A stretch of 64,000 nucleotides of DNA from Plectrocnemia conspersa (taxonomy: Eukaryota; Arthropoda; Insecta; Trichoptera; Polycentropodidae): assembly GCA_009617715.1 (NCBI GenBank), contig VTFK01000409.1, forward strand, positions 1-64,000, read 5' to 3'. The position numbers and the translations under genes are program-made. Positions 62,870 to 64,000 of this stretch are shown here, piece by piece (the stretch's first letter is position 1; every line of letters begins with the position of its first letter). The notes below the pieces were generated by a model. It had not been told where the DNA came from. It searched no databases and was given only the letters and a program-made list of their open reading frames with translations.

Positions 62870-63440
62870 TACTTGGCATTCACAAAAAAAAGTTTACCAC
62901 GATATAGTTTAACATTTCTTCCGCATACGAAGTTCATTACAACTTTTCACCGAGTTCTCGCGAATTCATCGAAGAGCAAACGTGAAAAAAATCGCACAAA
63001 GGAGAGTCAAAGTTTTCGGTCAAGGAGGTCACATTCCACGGTCGGGTGCCGAAAATAACTTTCGAACGTGCAGATTATTGTTTTGAAAAGTTTTTTTAAC
63101 GCCATAATATGGCGGGATATATTTGCTTTTGTCTTTGTAGGCTTTGAATTGAAATGGACGGTCGAAGTCGTATCAATTTTGGACAGCGGTAAATTTGTGA
63201 GAATTTTATTAGGAGACGAGATGAAATGATCCGACGTGGAACATCCATAAAGTGTCTTTCAGCGACAGCATGAAAAATGAAAAAAGTTTTATAAAAGTCA
63301 GTAGACTATGGTGATTGATGGGACCCGACCGCTTAAGGGTGAATATTCCATCCTTCGAAGGTTTGGCTGAGCCTATGTTGCGAAATACTAAAAGAGAAGG
63401 AAAAAGAGGAAAACATTCTAAATATCTCAGCGTTGCACGA
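62870..63440. promoter_or_regulatory. Candidate conserved non-coding block
   Basis: Long complex block with CpG (CCGAGTTCTCGCGAATTC, CACGGTCGGGTGCCG, GGGACCCGACCGC). GTCAAGGAGGTCACATTCCA near 63020 contains an AGGTCA nuclear-receptor half site next to a CATTCCA TEAD-type word. The 61-codon plus frame at 62873-63058 is Lys/Arg/Ser-rich and not domain-like. Regulatory call by texture and words. Confidence 0.28.
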
Positions 63441-64000
63441 CACCAAAGGGATTGTTTTGAAAATAATTAAAATACCTGCCGTACACAAAGACGAACTGCG
63501 CCTGAATATTTTGTACTAACTAGCGTCACACCCTCGAAAAAATCAACAGAGATTTTTTTAATATAGAAGCTATAAATAAACAGCTTAAAATCAAGCATAA
63601 TATTTAATATATATTATACTAAAAAGAAAAATTGTAAGCACAACAAAATATATATTAGGCAGTCAAAGAACTGATGTATTAAATGGATAAATATTATAAA
63701 GCTTAAAAAATAATAAAAATTACCATACGAGTTTGATGTAAGTATACATATTATAACCACAGTATAAAAAAGTCATTTAATAATAAAATATATAAATAAA
63801 GTATTTGAAAAATTACCAGTTTAATTCCTTAGTATAATTTTTATAAGAAATTTAAAAAAATATAGACTAAAAAATAAAACAGAACTGTGGAATTATTATG
63901 ATACAAATATAAAATAACTTCAAGTAACATTTATTGATAGAAAACTTAAATTATTTTCTAATTAAATATAAAATAAAGAATAAAGAACGAATAAATATCA
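63441..64000. other. AT-rich non-coding end of window
   Basis: No gene or repeat was recognised. Confidence 0.55.

Noticed and set aside
1..64000. CRISPR arrays, bacterial operons, rRNA or complete tRNA genes
   Set aside because: Searched by eye: no regularly spaced repeats, no Shine-Dalgarno-led gene strings, and no cloverleaf with intact acceptor stem.

Overview
This window reads as a gene-poor, very AT-rich stretch of insect nuclear DNA. By eye it is roughly three quarters A+T. The longest open frames are 130 to 165 codons, and there are no operons, ribosome binding sites or other bacterial traits. A butterfly or moth is my best guess: the LINE reading frame at 26.8-27.3 kb resembles lepidopteran Jockey/CR1-like elements, tRNA-headed SINEs are present, and TACA/TATG microsatellites are common. 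The sequence alone does not fix the order. I found no complete host protein-coding gene, rRNA, true tRNA gene or CRISPR array. The most likely setting is a giant intron or an intergenic desert.

Layout. 0-15 kb: AT-rich background with a SINE fragment (2.1 kb), an internally deleted pogo/Tigger-like DNA transposon with clear TIRs and a TA duplication (4635-5378), decayed LINE pieces (7.9-8.3 kb), a compound inverted/direct repeat (10.3 kb) and a second SINE copy (11.5 kb). 15.1-15.4 kb: the only strongly GC- and CpG-rich block, with a minus-strand Inr-like motif, a start codon, a hydrophobic leader and a consensus splice donor, so it is a candidate promoter and first exon. 19-27 kb is the mobile-element cluster: a piggyBac-like non-autonomous element between TTAA sites (19.0-19.45 kb), two tRNA-like SINE heads (21.5-21.9 kb), a 178-bp foldback hAT-like MITE with an 8-bp duplication (23.8-24.0 kb), a LINE endonuclease relic (24.6 kb), an RTE-like LINE C-terminus (26.4-26.65 kb) and a 5'-truncated Jockey/CR1-like LINE with a 165-codon open frame (26.69-27.33 kb). 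29.4 kb holds a pure (AT)32 microsatellite. 32.6 kb has a Tc1-like transposase relic, 43.3 kb a 48-bp tandem duplication, 49.7 kb a perfect 17-bp inverted repeat, 51.0-51.2 kb a third SINE copy, 61.2 kb a pre-miRNA-like hairpin and 61.7-62.0 kb a decayed Ty3/Gypsy-type integrase.

Between these lie recurrent blocks of 200-600 bp that are less AT-rich, with CpG and no simple-sequence runs (near 6.2, 9.5, 13.6, 22.2, 23.2, 28.6, 33.9, 36.4, 39.7, 45.2, 48.2, 54.5, 57.8, 59.6 and 63.2 kb). They do not look like transposons or coherent exons. Their spacing is what is expected of conserved non-coding enhancers around a regulatory gene, but only a cross-species alignment can show that.

No genes here can be seen working together. 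The autonomous-element remnants are all broken, so any mobilisation of the small elements would need transposase or reverse transcriptase supplied from elsewhere.
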